Below, in pieces: positions 7,257 to 7,909 of a DNA stretch of 7,909 nt (position 1 is the stretch's first letter; each line of letters opens with the position of its first letter). The notes below the pieces were generated by a model. It saw only the letters and a program-made list of their open reading frames with translations. It ran no database searches and was not told the DNA's origin. Made by a program: the position numbers and the translations under genes. Source of the DNA: Actinomycetota bacterium (GTDB lineage: Bacteria > Actinomycetota > Actinomycetes > S36-B12 > UBA5976); assembly GCA_947447095.1 (NCBI GenBank), contig CANFIL010000055.1, forward strand, positions 1-7,909, in the 5' to 3' direction.

Positions 7257-7909
7257 ATGACATGGCAACCAACAGCCGAGTATCCCAAGCGATACGGCTG
7301 GAAAACTCCGATTACTGCGCCTGGCCCTAAGGGCAATGACATGTTGCGCAGCATGCGCAAGATTCAGGGCGATCCGCTGCCATATCTCGAGCAGGTATGG
7401 CGCGACCACGGCGATGTTGTGCAGTTCCCAATTCCGTGGCCGGTGTATTTGGTGTCATCGCCTGGCGGTGCACGCGATGTGTTGGTGAACCTGAACCGCG
7501 ATATGGGCAAGCGAACATTGCAGTACACAACGCTGTCGCTCGTGACTGGGTTTGGGTTGCTGACCGCGGATACCGCGGAGTGGAAGCCACGTCGTCGCGC
7601 GATGCAGCCGGCGTTCCATCACCAGCTGGTTGCATTGACGCAAAGTCGTGTTGATGAAGCGCTCATTGCATTGAACGACGAATGGCGTGAGCTGACGGCC
7701 GATGGCCCAGCAATTGTTGACATTGATCAGGCAATGATGGAACTTGCACTCAAGATCACCGGTGCTGCATTGTTCGGCATCAATCTTGAAGATGATGCGC
7801 GAGAAATTACTGAAGCGACATTGATTGCATTGCATGGCGTGATCGCGCGCGCTCAAAACCCGTTGCCGTTCCCATTGGCAGTTCCAACGCCAGGTAACGT
7901 CCGCATGAA
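7257..7909 (+). CDS. Cytochrome P450, N-terminal part (3' end outside window)
   Basis: This is the N-terminal 217 residues of a heme-thiolate monooxygenase. Translating from the ATG at 7257 keeps the frame open to the right edge. The proline-rich entry APGPKGN (21-27) and YLEQVWRDHGDVVQF (43-57) form the usual N-terminal region. GFGLLTAD (98-105) followed by W109, R112/R113 and PAFHH (118-122) is the B'-C helix signature W...RR...PAFH, in which Trp and Arg contact a heme propionate. ALFGINL (171-177) is another conserved region. The I-helix oxygen-binding motif, ExxR and the heme-ligating Cys lie beyond the window, so integrity cannot be judged. The PAFH form resembles the CYP4/CYP102-like branch more than typical short actinobacterial P450s; this is an impression. 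No N-terminal membrane anchor is seen, so it is probably soluble and needs separate redox partners. The 6-base gap after the nucleoside hydrolase implies co-transcription. The substrate is unknown. Confidence 0.9.
   Translation, partial: MTWQPTAEYPKRYGWKTPITAPGPKGNDMLRSMRKIQGDPLPYLEQVWRDHGDVVQFPIPWPVYLVSSPGGARDVLVNLNRDMGKRTLQYTTLSLVTGFGLLTADTAEWKPRRRAMQPAFHHQLVALTQSRVDEALIALNDEWRELTADGPAIVDIDQAMMELALKITGAALFGINLEDDAREITEATLIALHGVIARAQNPLPFPLAVPTPGNVRM

Noticed and set aside
7327..7856. Open frames on both strands overlapping the P450 region
   Set aside because: The P450 frame from 7257 shows the W...RR...PAFH signature and runs uninterrupted to the edge. The others have no recognisable content.
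1..7909. Mobile elements, CRISPR arrays, tRNA or rRNA genes, and defence or toxin-antitoxin systems
   Set aside because: I saw no tandem spaced repeats, terminal inverted repeats, transposase or nuclease motifs, or tRNA-like folds. The genes present are metabolic and chromosomal in character.

Overview
The window looks like a piece of an actinobacterial chromosome with moderate GC: hand counts of single 60-base lines range from about 43% to 68%, and I did not compute an overall value. The evidence is a DUF2505 protein (a family known mainly from Actinobacteria), a class I methyltransferase of the THUMP-like group, and a roughly 180-kDa NAD-dependent glutamate dehydrogenase of the type studied in Mycobacterium and Streptomyces. 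GTG starts with very short predicted leaders and -10 boxes such as TAGGCT and TATAGG also fit. The genus cannot be named from this. The composition is lower in GC than Streptomyces or Mycobacterium and would suit an aquatic or otherwise streamlined actinobacterium, but that is inference.

Layout. Bases 1-1251 hold a minus-strand two-gene unit: a DUF2505 gene (757-1251), then a methyltransferase (760 leftwards, running off the left edge). The two overlap by four bases. Bases 1252-1390 are a 139-base divergent control region. It contains a possible promoter for each direction, an imperfect inverted repeat at the expected 5' end of the rightward transcript, and a clear ribosome binding site. Bases 1391-6229, more than half of the window, are one gene for the large NAD-glutamate dehydrogenase, intact and with its catalytic motifs present. 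After a 91-base gap with a weak hairpin and a possible -10 box comes a nucleoside hydrolase (6321-7250). Six bases later a cytochrome P450 begins (7257) and runs off the right edge before its heme-binding cysteine.

How the genes relate. The dehydrogenase deaminates glutamate to 2-oxoglutarate and ammonium, linking nitrogen and carbon metabolism, and the nucleoside hydrolase frees bases and ribose for salvage or catabolism. Both are ordinary housekeeping or catabolic functions. The DUF2505/methyltransferase pair is probably co-translated, and its substrate is unknown. The hydrolase/P450 pair is probably co-transcribed, but no shared pathway is apparent.

I see no tRNA, rRNA, CRISPR array, insertion sequence, phage gene or defence system. 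No stretch longer than 300 bases lacks a gene. I found no convincing undescribed system. The best leads are the inverted repeat upstream of the dehydrogenase and the two close gene pairings.
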